A stretch of 64,000 nucleotides of DNA from Chloroflexota bacterium. Lineage in GTDB: Bacteria > Chloroflexota > Limnocylindria > Limnocylindrales > CSP1-4. Positions 29,895-38,473 of the stretch are shown here, in pieces. Under the pieces are notes generated by a model, which was not told where the DNA came from, made no database searches, and was given only the letters and a program-made list of their open reading frames with translations. The translations under genes and the position numbers were made by a program. The first letter of the stretch is position 1. Each line of letters begins with the position of its first letter. The stretch lies in contig JADMIG010000009.1 in assembly GCA_015478725.1 (NCBI GenBank), forward strand, positions 1 through 64,000, given 5' to 3'.

Positions 29895-32672
29895 TCAGCG
29901 GTCGCGCTCGGCCGCGTTCGTGAGTGTCGCCTGGGCCGCGGCGAGCCGGGCGACCGGGACCCGGAACGGCGAGCACGACACGTAGTCGAGCCCGATCCGT
30001 TCGCACTTGGCGATCGAATCCGGATCCCCGCCGTGCTCGCCACAGATCCCGAGCTCGAGCGACGGCTTCGTCGACCGGCCTCGCTCCACGGCGATCCGCA
30101 TGAGCCCGGCGACCGCGTCGTCGAGCGTCTGGAACGGATTGACCGGGAGGATCCTGTCCTCGACGTACTTGAGCAGGAAGCCGCCCTCGGCGTCGTCGCG
30201 GCTGAAGCCGAACGTCATCTGGGTCAGGTCGTTGGTGCCGAAGCTGAAGAAGTCGGCCTCGCGCGCGATCTCGTCGGCGGTGAGCGCACCGCGCGGCACC
30301 TCGATCATCGTCCCGAATTTGTAGTCGACGGTGACGCCAGCGCTCGACTCCACCGCTGCGGCCTCCGCCTCGAGGATGCGGCGCGTGGCGGCGAGCTCGT
30401 TCACGTGCCCGACGAGCGGGATCATGATCTTCGCGATCGGATGCCCGCCGGCCCTGGTCACGGCAATCTGCGCGTTGAGGATCGCCCGGGTCTGCGTCTT
30501 CACGAAGTCCGGGATCATGAGGCCGAGCCGGCAGCCGCGAAGGCCGAGCATCGGGTTCTGCTCGTGCATTGAGCGGATCGTGGCGAGGAGGTCGCGGTCC
30601 TCGCGACTCGCCGCATCGCCCTCCCTCGTCACCTTGACGAGTTGCTCCTCGAGGTTCGGCAGGAACTCGTGGAGCGGCGGATCGATGAGCCGGATCACGA
30701 CCGGGAGGCCGTCCATCGCACGGAAGATCCCCTCGAAGTCGCCCTGCTGGAGGACCTCGAGCTTCGCCATCGCCGTGTCGAACCGGGCGACCGCATCCGC
30801 TTCGTCGGCGTCGAGCGCTTCGCCGGCGGCGGCCTTCGCCTTCGACCTCGTCGCCTGGTTGGCGACGAGGATCGCGCTGCGGACGATCTCGAGCCGGTCG
30901 CCCTCGCGGAACATGTGCTCGGTCCGGCAGAGGCCGATCCCCTGGGCGCCGTAGCGACGGGCCTGGGCCGCTTCCTCCGGCTTGTCGGCATTCGTCCAGA
31001 CACCCATCCGACGGATCGCGTCCGCCCAGCCGAGGATGGTCTGGAGTTCCTCCTGGTCCTCGTACCGGGCTGAGACGGTCGGCAGGGCGCCGAGGAAGAC
31101 CTCACCGGTCGAGCCATCGACGCTGATCGAGTCGCCCTCGGCGAAGGTCGCGCCCGACTCCGAGCTCCGAGCGGCCTTCGACCCATAGTCGACGACGAGC
31201 TCGGCACAACCGGCGACGCACGGCTTGCCGATCTGGCGGGCGACGACCGCCGCATGGCTCGTGGCACCGCCGCGGGCGGTGAGGATCCCCTCGGCCACCG
31301 CCATCCCGTGGAAGTCGTCCGGCGAGGTCTCGACCCGGACGAGGACGACCCGCTCGCCACGCCCGACCCACGCCACCGCGTCGTCGGCGGAGAAGACCAC
31401 CCGCCCGACGGCCGCCCCCGGTGACGCATTGAGGCCCTTCGCGATCCGCGTCGCCGCCTGGCGAGCCGCCGGATCGAACTGATCGCGCAGGAGCTGATCC
31501 ACCTGGGCCGGCTCGATCCTCGCGACTGCCTCCTCGGTCGAGATCAGGCCCTCCTCGACCATGTCGAGGGCGATCCGCACGGCGGCCGCCGCGGTCCGCT
31601 TCGCATCGCGGGTCTGGAGCATGTACAGCCGGCCGCGCTCGATCGTGAACTCGAGATCCTGGACGTTCCGGTAGTGCCGCTCGAGCTGGCGTCCGATGCG
31701 ATCGAATTCGGCATAGACCTCGGGCATGACCTCGCGCATCGCGGCGATCTTCATCGGAGTCCGGATGCCGGCCACGACGTCCTCGCCCTGGGCGTTGGTG
31801 AGGAACTCGCCGTAGAGCTCCTTCTCGCCGGTGTTGGGGTCCCGGGTGAAGGCGACCCCCGTGCCCGAGTCGTCGCCCATGTTGCCGAAGACCATGGTCA
31901 CGACGTTGACGGCCGTGCCGAGGTCGTCGGCGATCTTGTTGTACTTCCGGTAATCCCGGGCCCGCTGACCGAACCAGCTCGCGAACACGGCCTTGATGGC
32001 GAGGTCGAGCTGCTCCCGGGGGTCGGTCGGGAAATCCCGCCCCGCCTCGGCCCGGACGATGGCGAGGAATTCGCCGACGAGGTCGCGGAGCGCCTCCGGC
32101 GTGAGCTCCGGGTCCGTCGCGACCCCGAGGTCGCGCTTCTTCACCTCGAGGGCGTGCTCGAACCGGTCGCCCGGGACGTCCATGACGATCCGCCCGAACA
32201 TCTGGATGAACCGCCGATACGCGTCCCAGCCGAACCGCTCGTTCCGGGTCAGGGCGATGAGCCCTTCGAGCGTCGCCTCGTTGAGCCCGAGATTGAGGAC
32301 CGTGTCCATCATCCCCGGCATCGAGAACTTCGCGCCGGAGCGGACGCTCACGAGGAGCGGGTCGGCCGCGTCGCCGAACCCTTTCCCGGTCGCTCGCTCG
32401 ACCTCTCCGAGCGCCTCGAGGATGTCTTCCCACAGCCCGTCCGGCAGCTGCTCACCGGTCGCGAAATAGTCGTTGCACGCCTCCGTCGTGATCGTGAAGC
32501 CGGGCGGTGTCGGCAAGCCCGCCCGGGTCATCTCGGCGAGACCCGCGCCCTTGCCGCCGAGCAGATCCTTCATCGTGCCGCTGCCTTCCGCCTGACCGTC
32601 GCGCCACGCGTAGATGTAGCGCTTCGCGGCCCGATGCGCGCGGTCGGCAGGCGAGGCGACGGTGTCGGTCAT
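29895..32672 (-). CDS. ppdK: pyruvate, phosphate dikinase
   Basis: A 925-aa enzyme interconverting pyruvate + ATP + Pi and phosphoenolpyruvate + AMP + PPi. The ATP-grasp domain opens with KDLLGGKGAGLAEM. The phosphohistidine domain has GGATSHAAVVARQIGKPCVAG. The PEP/pyruvate barrel carries LRGCRLGLMIPDF, FSFGTNDLTQMTFGFSRDD and the catalytic Cys in GICGEHGGDP. Length and order are normal. GAGGAG lies about 8 nt before the ATG, and a good TACAAT box lies about 68 nt upstream. No PPDK regulatory protein gene is adjacent. It converges with the two-component module. Confidence 0.95.
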   Translation of the reverse strand: MTDTVASPADRAHRAAKRYIYAWRDGQAEGSGTMKDLLGGKGAGLAEMTRAGLPTPPGFTITTEACNDYFATGEQLPDGLWEDILEALGEVERATGKGFGDAADPLLVSVRSGAKFSMPGMMDTVLNLGLNEATLEGLIALTRNERFGWDAYRRFIQMFGRIVMDVPGDRFEHALEVKKRDLGVATDPELTPEALRDLVGEFLAIVRAEAGRDFPTDPREQLDLAIKAVFASWFGQRARDYRKYNKIADDLGTAVNVVTMVFGNMGDDSGTGVAFTRDPNTGEKELYGEFLTNAQGEDVVAGIRTPMKIAAMREVMPEVYAEFDRIGRQLERHYRNVQDLEFTIERGRLYMLQTRDAKRTAAAAVRIALDMVEEGLISTEEAVARIEPAQVDQLLRDQFDPAARQAATRIAKGLNASPGAAVGRVVFSADDAVAWVGRGERVVLVRVETSPDDFHGMAVAEGILTARGGATSHAAVVARQIGKPCVAGCAELVVDYGSKAARSSESGATFAEGDSISVDGSTGEVFLGALPTVSARYEDQEELQTILGWADAIRRMGVWTNADKPEEAAQARRYGAQGIGLCRTEHMFREGDRLEIVRSAILVANQATRSKAKAAAGEALDADEADAVARFDTAMAKLEVLQQGDFEGIFRAMDGLPVVIRLIDPPLHEFLPNLEEQLVKVTREGDAASREDRDLLATIRSMHEQNPMLGLRGCRLGLMIPDFVKTQTRAILNAQIAVTRAGGHPIAKIMIPLVGHVNELAATRRILEAEAAAVESSAGVTVDYKFGTMIEVPRGALTADEIAREADFFSFGTNDLTQMTFGFSRDDAEGGFLLKYVEDRILPVNPFQTLDDAVAGLMRIAVERGRSTKPSLELGICGEHGGDPDSIAKCERIGLDYVSCSPFRVPVARLAAAQATLTNAAERDR

Positions 32673-32739
32673 GGGAGGGCTCCTCGAACGAGTGAGCGGC
32701 GCTCACGGCACCGCCGGGAGGTCGATCCGGTACCGGCCG

Positions 32740-32745
32740 ATTGTA
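32740..32745 (-). promoter_or_regulatory. -10 box TACAAT before ppdK
   Basis: TACAAT on the minus strand, one base from consensus, 67 nt before the ppdK ATG, implying a leader of about 60 nt. No -35 match was found at 16-18 nt. Confidence 0.45.
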
Positions 32746-32808
32746 CGACGGGCGCCTCGGACGACTCCCGGCGGGCGTTCCGTCCGACCCTTCGTCCCCC
32801 CGGCCGGG

Positions 32809-32814
32809 TACGAT
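32809..32814 (+). promoter_or_regulatory. -10 box TACGAT before the flavin reductase gene
   Basis: TACGAT in the context GGGTACGATGCC, 33 nt before the ATG at 32848. Confidence 0.35.
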
Positions 32815-32847
32815 GCCGCGGACAGTGAATCGGAGACCCCACACCCC

Positions 32848-33663
32848 ATGACCGAGACCCTCGATGGGCGCGCCATCGATCCTGCGGCGGCCCAGTACAA
32901 CGCGACGCTCATCGCGCGCACGGACGAGACGGACAGCCTCGCCTACTTCGCGGTTCGCTTCGACGGCGAGCCGACACCGTTCGAGCCCGGCCAGTACATG
33001 ACGATCGGGGTCGTCGCGGACGGGCGCCTCGTGCAGCGGCCGTACTCGGTGGCCTCGGATCCGGCGGTCGCCGGGACGGACGGCTACGAGTTCTACGTCC
33101 GCCTCGTCCAGGGCGGCGCGTTCACGCCGCTCCTGTGGCGGCTGCCGCTCGGACACCGGATGCGGATGATCGGCCCGAAGGGCAGGTTCACCCTGGAGCC
33201 CGCCGACGACCGGACCCACCTCTTCATCTCGTCGGGCACCGGCAACGCCCCGTTCGTCTCGATGATGCGACGGCTCGGCGCTGCCGGCCGGCCGCGCCGA
33301 GCGATCTTCCTCAACGGCGTGTCGCATGCCGACGAGCTCGGCTACCGGACGCTCGTCGAAGGCTGGCAGGCGTCCGGCGCCTACCCGGTGACGTACGTGC
33401 CAGCCGTCTCGCGCCCGGCCGATCCGCGCAATGCCGGCTGGACGGGCCGGACTGGCCGGGTCGAGACGATCATCGCTACCGTGTGCGATGAGCTCGGCCT
33501 CACCCCGGACAACGCCATCGCCTACATCTGCGGCAATCCGGACATGATCGTCGCCGCCGAGGCGACGCTCCTCGAGCGGGGCTTCCCGGAGGCGCAGGTA
33601 AAGAAGGAACTGTACTGGCCCAAAGGAAAGGAACCGACCGGAAACGGACCGATCGGCAGGTGA
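32848..33663 (+). CDS. ferredoxin--NADP reductase family flavoprotein
   Basis: A 271-aa FAD-dependent reductase of the ferredoxin/flavodoxin-NADP+ reductase superfamily. The FAD-binding barrel (1-120) has FEPGQYMTIG and the flavin motif RPYSVAS. The NAD(P)-binding half has LFISSGTGNAPFVSMMRR, and the end has the CGNPDM block and KKELYWPKG. Bacterial relatives reduce ferredoxin or flavodoxin with NADPH; the partner here is not known. It is monocistronic, divergent from ppdK, and ends in a strong hairpin shared with glyS. Confidence 0.85.
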   Translation: MTETLDGRAIDPAAAQYNATLIARTDETDSLAYFAVRFDGEPTPFEPGQYMTIGVVADGRLVQRPYSVASDPAVAGTDGYEFYVRLVQGGAFTPLLWRLPLGHRMRMIGPKGRFTLEPADDRTHLFISSGTGNAPFVSMMRRLGAAGRPRRAIFLNGVSHADELGYRTLVEGWQASGAYPVTYVPAVSRPADPRNAGWTGRTGRVETIIATVCDELGLTPDNAIAYICGNPDMIVAAEATLLERGFPEAQVKKELYWPKGKEPTGNGPIGR

Positions 33664-33689
33664 CCTCCCGTGAGCCGGCGTACACCGGT

Positions 33690-33712
33690 TCGGCGCGTCG
33701 GCGACGCGCCGA
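33690..33712. terminator. 10-bp stem, 3-nt loop between convergent genes
   Basis: TCGGCGCGTC pairs perfectly with GACGCGCCGA around loop GGC, centred between the ends of the flavin reductase gene and glyS. It would serve both strands. No T-tract follows on either side, so it may rely on another mechanism. Confidence 0.55.
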
Positions 33713-33723
33713 CGCCGCCCTCC

Positions 33724-35133
33724 CTACGGTCGGGCGGCCGCCAGGCGGTCGAGGATGAGGCGCTTCACGCCTTCGACCGACACCCGCTCCTGGGTCATCG
33801 AGTCGCGATCGCGCACGGTCACTGCTTCGTCCTCCAGCGAGTCGACGTCCACGGTCACGCACCACGGCGTGCCGATCTCGTCCTGACGGCGGTAGAGCTT
33901 GCCGATCGCCGCCGTGTCGTCGTAGACCGCCATGACGTCGCGGGCCAGGTCGTCCCGGAGCCGGTGGCAGAGCTCGACGATCTCCGGGCGCTTCTTGAGC
34001 AGTGGGAGGACCGCCACCTTGTACGGGGCGAGCTCCGGATGGAGGGCCAGCGAGACGCGCTTCTCACCCCGCACCTCGTCCTCGCGATAGGCGTCGACGA
34101 GAAAGGTGAACGCCGCCCGGTCCGCTCCGGCCGCCGTCTCGACGATCCACGGGATGAAGTGCTCCTCGGTCGCCGGATCGAAGTATTCGAGGTTCTCCCC
34201 GGAAGCCTCGGCGTGACGCGACAGGTCGAAGTCGCCTCGATTGTGGACGCCCTCGAGCTCCTTCCAGCCGAAGGGGAAGCGGTACTCGACGTCGACGGCC
34301 TTCTTCGCGTAGTGGGCGAGCTCGTCGCTGGCGTGCTCCCGCAGGCGGAGCCGCGCCGGCGCGACGCCGTAGGCCTCGTACCAGGCGCGGCGCCGGGGCA
34401 GCCACTCCTCGAACGCCGTCGTGGCGGCCTCCCCGGGACGAACGAAGTACTGCATCTCCATCTGCTCGAATTCGCGCATCCTGAAGACGAAGTTGCCGGG
34501 GCTGATCTCGTTCCGGAAGCTCTTGCCGACCTGGGCGATCCCGAACGGGATCTTCTTCCGCGAGCTCTCCCGGACGTTCTTGAAGTTCACGTAGCTGCCC
34601 TGCGCGGTCTCGGGCCGGAAGTAGACGATCGAGGCGTCGTCCTGGAGCGGCCCCATCCACGTCTGGAACATAAGGTTGAAGCGGCGCGGTGCGGAGAGCG
34701 GGCCGCCGTCGTTCGGGCAGCGCAAGCCGAGCCGCTCGACGACCGTCGGGTCCATCACGTCGGTGGCGGTCAGCGACTCCGCGCCCGGGAGCTCGTCGAG
34801 TCGATAGCGTCGGTGGCACGTGGCGCACTCCACGAGCGGGTCGCTGAAGCTGCCGACGTGGCCGGACGTCACCCAGACCCGGGGATGCATGAGGATCCCC
34901 GCGTCGAGGCCGACGATGTCGTCACGCTCCTGGACCATGGCCCGCCACCAGGCGCGCTTGACGTTGTTCTTCAACTCGACGCCGAGCGGTCCGTAGTCCC
35001 AGACCGCGTTGATGCCGCCGTAGATCTCGCTGCTCGGGAAGACGAAGCCGCGGCGCTTCGAGAGCGAGACGATCGTGTCGAGGTTCGCGATTGCAGGGGG
35101 GACGTCGTCGGGGTCGGTCGGCAGGGTGGGCAC
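33724..35133 (-). CDS. glyS: glycine--tRNA ligase, alpha2 type
   Basis: A 469-aa class II synthetase of the dimeric (eukaryote-like) form that charges tRNA-Gly. Early motif [20 protein letters not shown], motif 2 region [20 protein letters not shown] and the later [16 protein letters not shown] are diagnostic. The C-terminal anticodon-binding domain follows ([14 protein letters not shown]). [10 protein letters not shown] and RCPNDGG pair may form a zinc site near residues 80-125. TAGCAT lies about 60 nt upstream. It is monocistronic, with recO starting a separate unit upstream. Confidence 0.95.
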   Translation of the reverse strand: MPTLPTDPDDVPPAIANLDTIVSLSKRRGFVFPSSEIYGGINAVWDYGPLGVELKNNVKRAWWRAMVQERDDIVGLDAGILMHPRVWVTSGHVGSFSDPLVECATCHRRYRLDELPGAESLTATDVMDPTVVERLGLRCPNDGGPLSAPRRFNLMFQTWMGPLQDDASIVYFRPETAQGSYVNFKNVRESSRKKIPFGIAQVGKSFRNEISPGNFVFRMREFEQMEMQYFVRPGEAATTAFEEWLPRRRAWYEAYGVAPARLRLREHASDELAHYAKKAVDVEYRFPFGWKELEGVHNRGDFDLSRHAEASGENLEYFDPATEEHFIPWIVETAAGADRAAFTFLVDAYREDEVRGEKRVSLALHPELAPYKVAVLPLLKKRPEIVELCHRLRDDLARDVMAVYDDTAAIGKLYRRQDEIGTPWCVTVDVDSLEDEAVTVRDRDSMTQERVSVEGVKRLILDRLAAARP

Positions 35134-35193
35134 GGGGACTCCGGTAGGGCGGCCGGCCGTGGCAGGGGCGGTCGCGCTGGTGGGCGGGACCCG

Positions 35194-35199
35194 ATGCTA
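35194..35199 (-). promoter_or_regulatory. -10 box TAGCAT before glyS
   Basis: TAGCAT within GGTAGCATCGG on the minus strand, 60 nt before the glyS ATG and just after the recO stop. Confidence 0.4.
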
Positions 35200-35212
35200 C
35201 CAGACGGCCGGC

Positions 35213-35977
35213 TCAGCTCCCGGCGCGGACCTCGTCGAGGAAGGCGAGCGACCGCGCTTCGCGCTCGAGGACGTGGGCGATGTACGTCCGCATCGCCGAC
35301 TCCGCCTCGCGTTCGAGCTCCGGAGCGAGGCGCAGGTCGGCGAGGGCCTCGGCATCGAGACGCTGGTAGGCGCGAAGGAGCTTGAGGCACTCGAGGGTGA
35401 GGTTCGTCCGCGCCGCTGGTGGGCCGGGGTCGCAGGCGCACAGGACGCCGCCGAGCGGCGGCACCCAGCGGAACGTGTCGGTCGGTTCGAGGAACCGGTC
35501 GCATTCGACGCACCGCTCGAGCTCGGGCCGGACCCCGAGCTCCGCCGCGAGCCGCATCTCGTACCAGCGGGCCACCCGACCGGGCGCCATCCCGGCGTCG
35601 AGGAGCTCATAGGCCCGGTGGAGCAGCGCGTACAGCGGCTCGGCGGCATGCCGTTCCTCGAGGCTGCGGTCCGCGAGCTCGGCGAGGTACCAGGCGGTGG
35701 CTGCCGGCTCGAGCGAGTCGCGAAGGCGGAGCCAGGCCTGGCCCACGACCACCTGGGTGACCACGTCGAACGTCCGCCCACGCGCGAGCTGGACGCGGAG
35801 CTCGGCGAACGGCTCGAGGCTCCCGCCGATCCGGCTCTTCTGGCGTCGGACGCCCTTGGCGATCGCCTTGAGCTTGCCATGCTCGGGGGTGATGAGGGTG
35901 AGGACGCGGTCGGCCTCGCCGAGGTCGAACCTCGAGAGGACGATCGCATCGGTGACGTAGGTCCGACGCCCGGGCAC
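35213..35977 (-). CDS. recO: DNA repair protein RecO
   Basis: A 254-aa mediator of the RecFOR pathway that helps load RecA on gaps and anneals single strands. The N-terminal OB fold has RRTYVTDAIVLSRFDLGEAD and KLKAIAKGVRRQKSRIGG. The helical middle has ELAELADRSLEERHAA. A zinc-binding region shows CVECDRF and GGVLCACD. The start is a GTG only 6 nt after a TACCGT box, so the mRNA is probably leaderless. Length fits the family. Confidence 0.92.
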   Translation of the reverse strand: MPGRRTYVTDAIVLSRFDLGEADRVLTLITPEHGKLKAIAKGVRRQKSRIGGSLEPFAELRVQLARGRTFDVVTQVVVGQAWLRLRDSLEPAATAWYLAELADRSLEERHAAEPLYALLHRAYELLDAGMAPGRVARWYEMRLAAELGVRPELERCVECDRFLEPTDTFRWVPPLGGVLCACDPGPPAARTNLTLECLKLLRAYQRLDAEALADLRLAPELEREAESAMRTYIAHVLEREARSLAFLDEVRAGS

Positions 35978-35983
35978 CGCTCG

Positions 35984-35989
35984 ACGGTA
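35984..35989 (-). promoter_or_regulatory. -10 box TACCGT, leaderless start of recO
   Basis: TACCGT (minus strand) with six bases between it and the GTG start. Transcription would begin at or next to the start codon. Confidence 0.5.
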
Positions 35990-36047
35990 CCACGGCGCGT
36001 CGCCGCCAACCGGCTACCCGGACCTCGCATGTTTGTCGGGAGCCCGG

Positions 36048-36053
36048 TACACT
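36048..36053 (+). promoter_or_regulatory. -10 box TACACT, leaderless start of the prenyl synthase
   Basis: TACACT in CCCGGTACACT with seven bases between it and the ATG at 36061. There is no room for a ribosome binding site. Confidence 0.5.
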
Positions 36054-36060
36054 CCAGCCG

Positions 36061-37092
36061 ATGACCGAGCCCATGACGCTCACCGACCTCGACATCGGCG
36101 AGCTCATCGCCGCCACGGAGACGGAGATCCGGAGCCTCGTCCGCGACCGGGACGGGTCGACGGCCGGCGTGTACGAGATGGTCCGCTACCATCTCGGCCT
36201 CGACGGGAGCGGATCGCGCGGCGGGAAGCGGATGCGGCCCGTCCTCGGCCTGCTCGCCTACGCCTCCATCGCCGGCGATTACGAGCGGGCCCTGCCGGGC
36301 GCGGCGGCGGTTGAGCTCGGCCACAACTTCAGCCTCGTCCACGACGACATCGAGGATGCGGATGCCGAGCGACGCCACCGCCCGACGCTGTGGACGATCC
36401 ACGGCATCCCCCAGGCGATCAATGCCGGTGACATGCTCTTCACGCTCTCGCGGATCGCGCTCCACCGGCTCACGGACCTCGGCTTCAGCGACGCGAAGGT
36501 CCTCCGCCTCATGCGCCTCTACGACGAGACGTGTCTCGCCCTCTGCGAGGGCCAGTATCTCGACATCTGGGCCTCCGAGCACGACGACGTCATGTCCGTC
36601 GAGGGCTACTTCGACATGATCGGGCGGAAGACGGCGGCCCTCATCGCCGCCTCGGTGGAGGCGGGCGCCCTCCTCGCCACGGACGACGAGTCCGTCATCG
36701 CCCGCTACCGCGGCTTCGGCTGGGCCCTCGGTCTGGCCTTCCAGCTCAACGACGACGTCCTCGGCATCTGGGGTACCGAGCGGACGACCGGCAAGGTGGC
36801 CTCCGATCTGGCCCGCCACAAGAAGACGCTGCCGGTCATCTACGCCTTCGAGCACGCGACGCCGGGCGACCGGGCCCGGCTGGAGGCGCTCCATGCGATC
36901 CCGGCACCGACGCCGGCCGAGGTCGCCGAGGTGGTCGCGATCCTCGAGCGGACCGGCGCGGATGCGTTCACTCGCCGGGAGGCGCGCCGCTGCCGGGACG
37001 AGGCACTCGCCGAGCTCGATGCCGCCGGCGTCGTCCGGCCGGAGGCCCGCGCGGCGCTCGAACGGATCGTGGTCTCGGTCATCGCCGCCTGA
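36061..37092 (+). CDS. polyprenyl synthetase (geranylgeranyl diphosphate synthase type)
   Basis: A 343-aa trans-prenyltransferase that elongates allylic diphosphates with isopentenyl diphosphate. The first Asp-rich motif is LVHDDIEDADAERRHRPT, the second is FQLNDDVLGIWG, and GSRGGKRMRPVLGLLA gives the substrate-binding Arg/Lys. The second motif ends in Gly rather than Asp, as in a number of long-chain synthases. Chain length cannot be fixed from the sequence. Products could feed quinones, carotenoids or undecaprenyl-type carriers. It is monocistronic and ends in a hairpin. Confidence 0.9.
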   Translation: MTEPMTLTDLDIGELIAATETEIRSLVRDRDGSTAGVYEMVRYHLGLDGSGSRGGKRMRPVLGLLAYASIAGDYERALPGAAAVELGHNFSLVHDDIEDADAERRHRPTLWTIHGIPQAINAGDMLFTLSRIALHRLTDLGFSDAKVLRLMRLYDETCLALCEGQYLDIWASEHDDVMSVEGYFDMIGRKTAALIAASVEAGALLATDDESVIARYRGFGWALGLAFQLNDDVLGIWGTERTTGKVASDLARHKKTLPVIYAFEHATPGDRARLEALHAIPAPTPAEVAEVVAILERTGADAFTRREARRCRDEALAELDAAGVVRPEARAALERIVVSVIAA

Positions 37093-37097
37093 GCCGG

Positions 37098-37126
37098 GCC
37101 GGGCGGTCCGGTCCGCTCCGCCCGGC
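37098..37126. terminator. 9-bp stem hairpin between convergent genes
   Basis: GCCGGGCGG (37098-37106) pairs with CCGCCCGGC (37118-37126) over an 11-nt loop, between the prenyl synthase stop and the end of the CorC-like gene. No T-tract. Confidence 0.45.
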
Positions 37127-37132
37127 GGATCC

Positions 37133-38473
37133 TCAGCGGTCGCCCTCGTCGTCGAGCATGTCGTCGTGGGCCCGCGGCGGGCGGACGACGAGGACCTTGC
37201 CGACCCGCCGTCCATCGGTCGATTCGACGGTGAGGGTCAGACCGTCCACGTCGACCGTGTCGCCGGGCCGCGGGATCCGGCCGATGCGGTGGAAGACGAG
37301 ACCGCCGACGGTGTCGTATTCGTCGTCGTCCTCGAGGGCGATCGGCGTCCCGAACAGCTCGCTCAGGTCGTCGACGGACGCCCGCCCGTCGACCCGCGCC
37401 TCGTCGTCCGAGATCCGGACGACCATCGGCTCCTCGACGTCGTACTCGTCCTGGATCTCGCCGACGATCTCCTCGAGGAGGTCCTCGATCGTCACGAGGC
37501 CCGCGGTCCCGCCGTACTCGTCGAGGACCACCGCGAGGTGGACCTTCCGCCGCTGGAACTCGTGGAGGAGGTCGTCCACGGACATCGACTCCGGGACGAA
37601 GACCGGCGTCCGGAGGAGCGTCCGGATCGGCGGCGGCGACACGGCGTCGCGCTTGAGGAAGGCGAGGAGATCCTTCGCGTAGAGGATCCCGATGACCTCG
37701 TCGACGGAGGATTCGTAGACCGGCAGCCGCGAATGCCCCTCGTCCACGACGAGGGAGATCGCCTCCTCGAACGTCGCGTCGGCGGGCAGGCCGACGATCG
37801 CGGTCCGCGGCACCATCACCTCGTGGATGCGGCCCTGGCCGAGCCCGATGACGGCGTTGATCATCTGCTCCTCCTCGGCCTCGAGGACACCCTGCTCGCC
37901 GCCGCGCTCGACGATGAGCCTGAGCTCCTCGGCGCTGATCCGGACGTCGCTCGAGACGTCCGCGCCGAGGAGCCGGGCGATCGGTGCGGTGACGCCGGTG
38001 AGGAGGGCCACGATCGGCTGGAGCAGGCGGCCGATGAGATCGATCGGGCCGGCCACGGCGAGGGCGACCCGCTCCGTGTGGGCGAGCGCGAAGCTCTTCG
38101 GCACGAGCTCGCCGATGACGATCGTGAAGAGGGCCAGCAGGAGGGTGACGATGACGAGGGCGATCCCGTCGGCGCTCTCTCTGAGGGCCGGGATCCCGCG
38201 GAGCGCGCCGGCGAGAAGGTTGGCGAGGCTCACGGCCGCGTACGCCGAGGCGAGGAAGCCGATGAACGTCACCCCGATCTGGACGACGGCGAGGAACCGG
38301 CCGGGTGCCTCGAGCAGGCCACGGACGCGGCGCGCAGGACGGCTTCCCTCATCGACGAGCTGCTCGATCCGGCTCCGACGGATCGAGACGAGGGCGATCT
38401 CGGAGGCGACGAAGAAGGCCTCGACGAGGGTGAGGACGACGATGACGAGGAGTTCCGGGATCGGAGCGCTCAT
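37133..38473 (-). CDS. CNNM/CorC/HlyC family membrane protein
   Basis: A 446-aa integral membrane protein with four domains: a DUF21/CNNM transmembrane domain (about 1-190, with LTLVEAFFVASEIALVSIRR), a CBS pair (about 210-330, with VMVPRTAIVGLPAD and IGILYAKDLLAFL), and a CorC-HlyC domain (about 345-435, with DEYGGTAGLVTIEDLLEEIVG). Characterised relatives export Mg2+ or Co2+; here ion and direction are inferred. It is the second gene behind glmU and overlaps its stop as ATGA. Confidence 0.9.
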   Translation of the reverse strand: MSAPIPELLVIVVLTLVEAFFVASEIALVSIRRSRIEQLVDEGSRPARRVRGLLEAPGRFLAVVQIGVTFIGFLASAYAAVSLANLLAGALRGIPALRESADGIALVIVTLLLALFTIVIGELVPKSFALAHTERVALAVAGPIDLIGRLLQPIVALLTGVTAPIARLLGADVSSDVRISAEELRLIVERGGEQGVLEAEEEQMINAVIGLGQGRIHEVMVPRTAIVGLPADATFEEAISLVVDEGHSRLPVYESSVDEVIGILYAKDLLAFLKRDAVSPPPIRTLLRTPVFVPESMSVDDLLHEFQRRKVHLAVVLDEYGGTAGLVTIEDLLEEIVGEIQDEYDVEEPMVVRISDDEARVDGRASVDDLSELFGTPIALEDDDEYDTVGGLVFHRIGRIPRPGDTVDVDGLTLTVESTDGRRVGKVLVVRPPRAHDDMLDDEGDR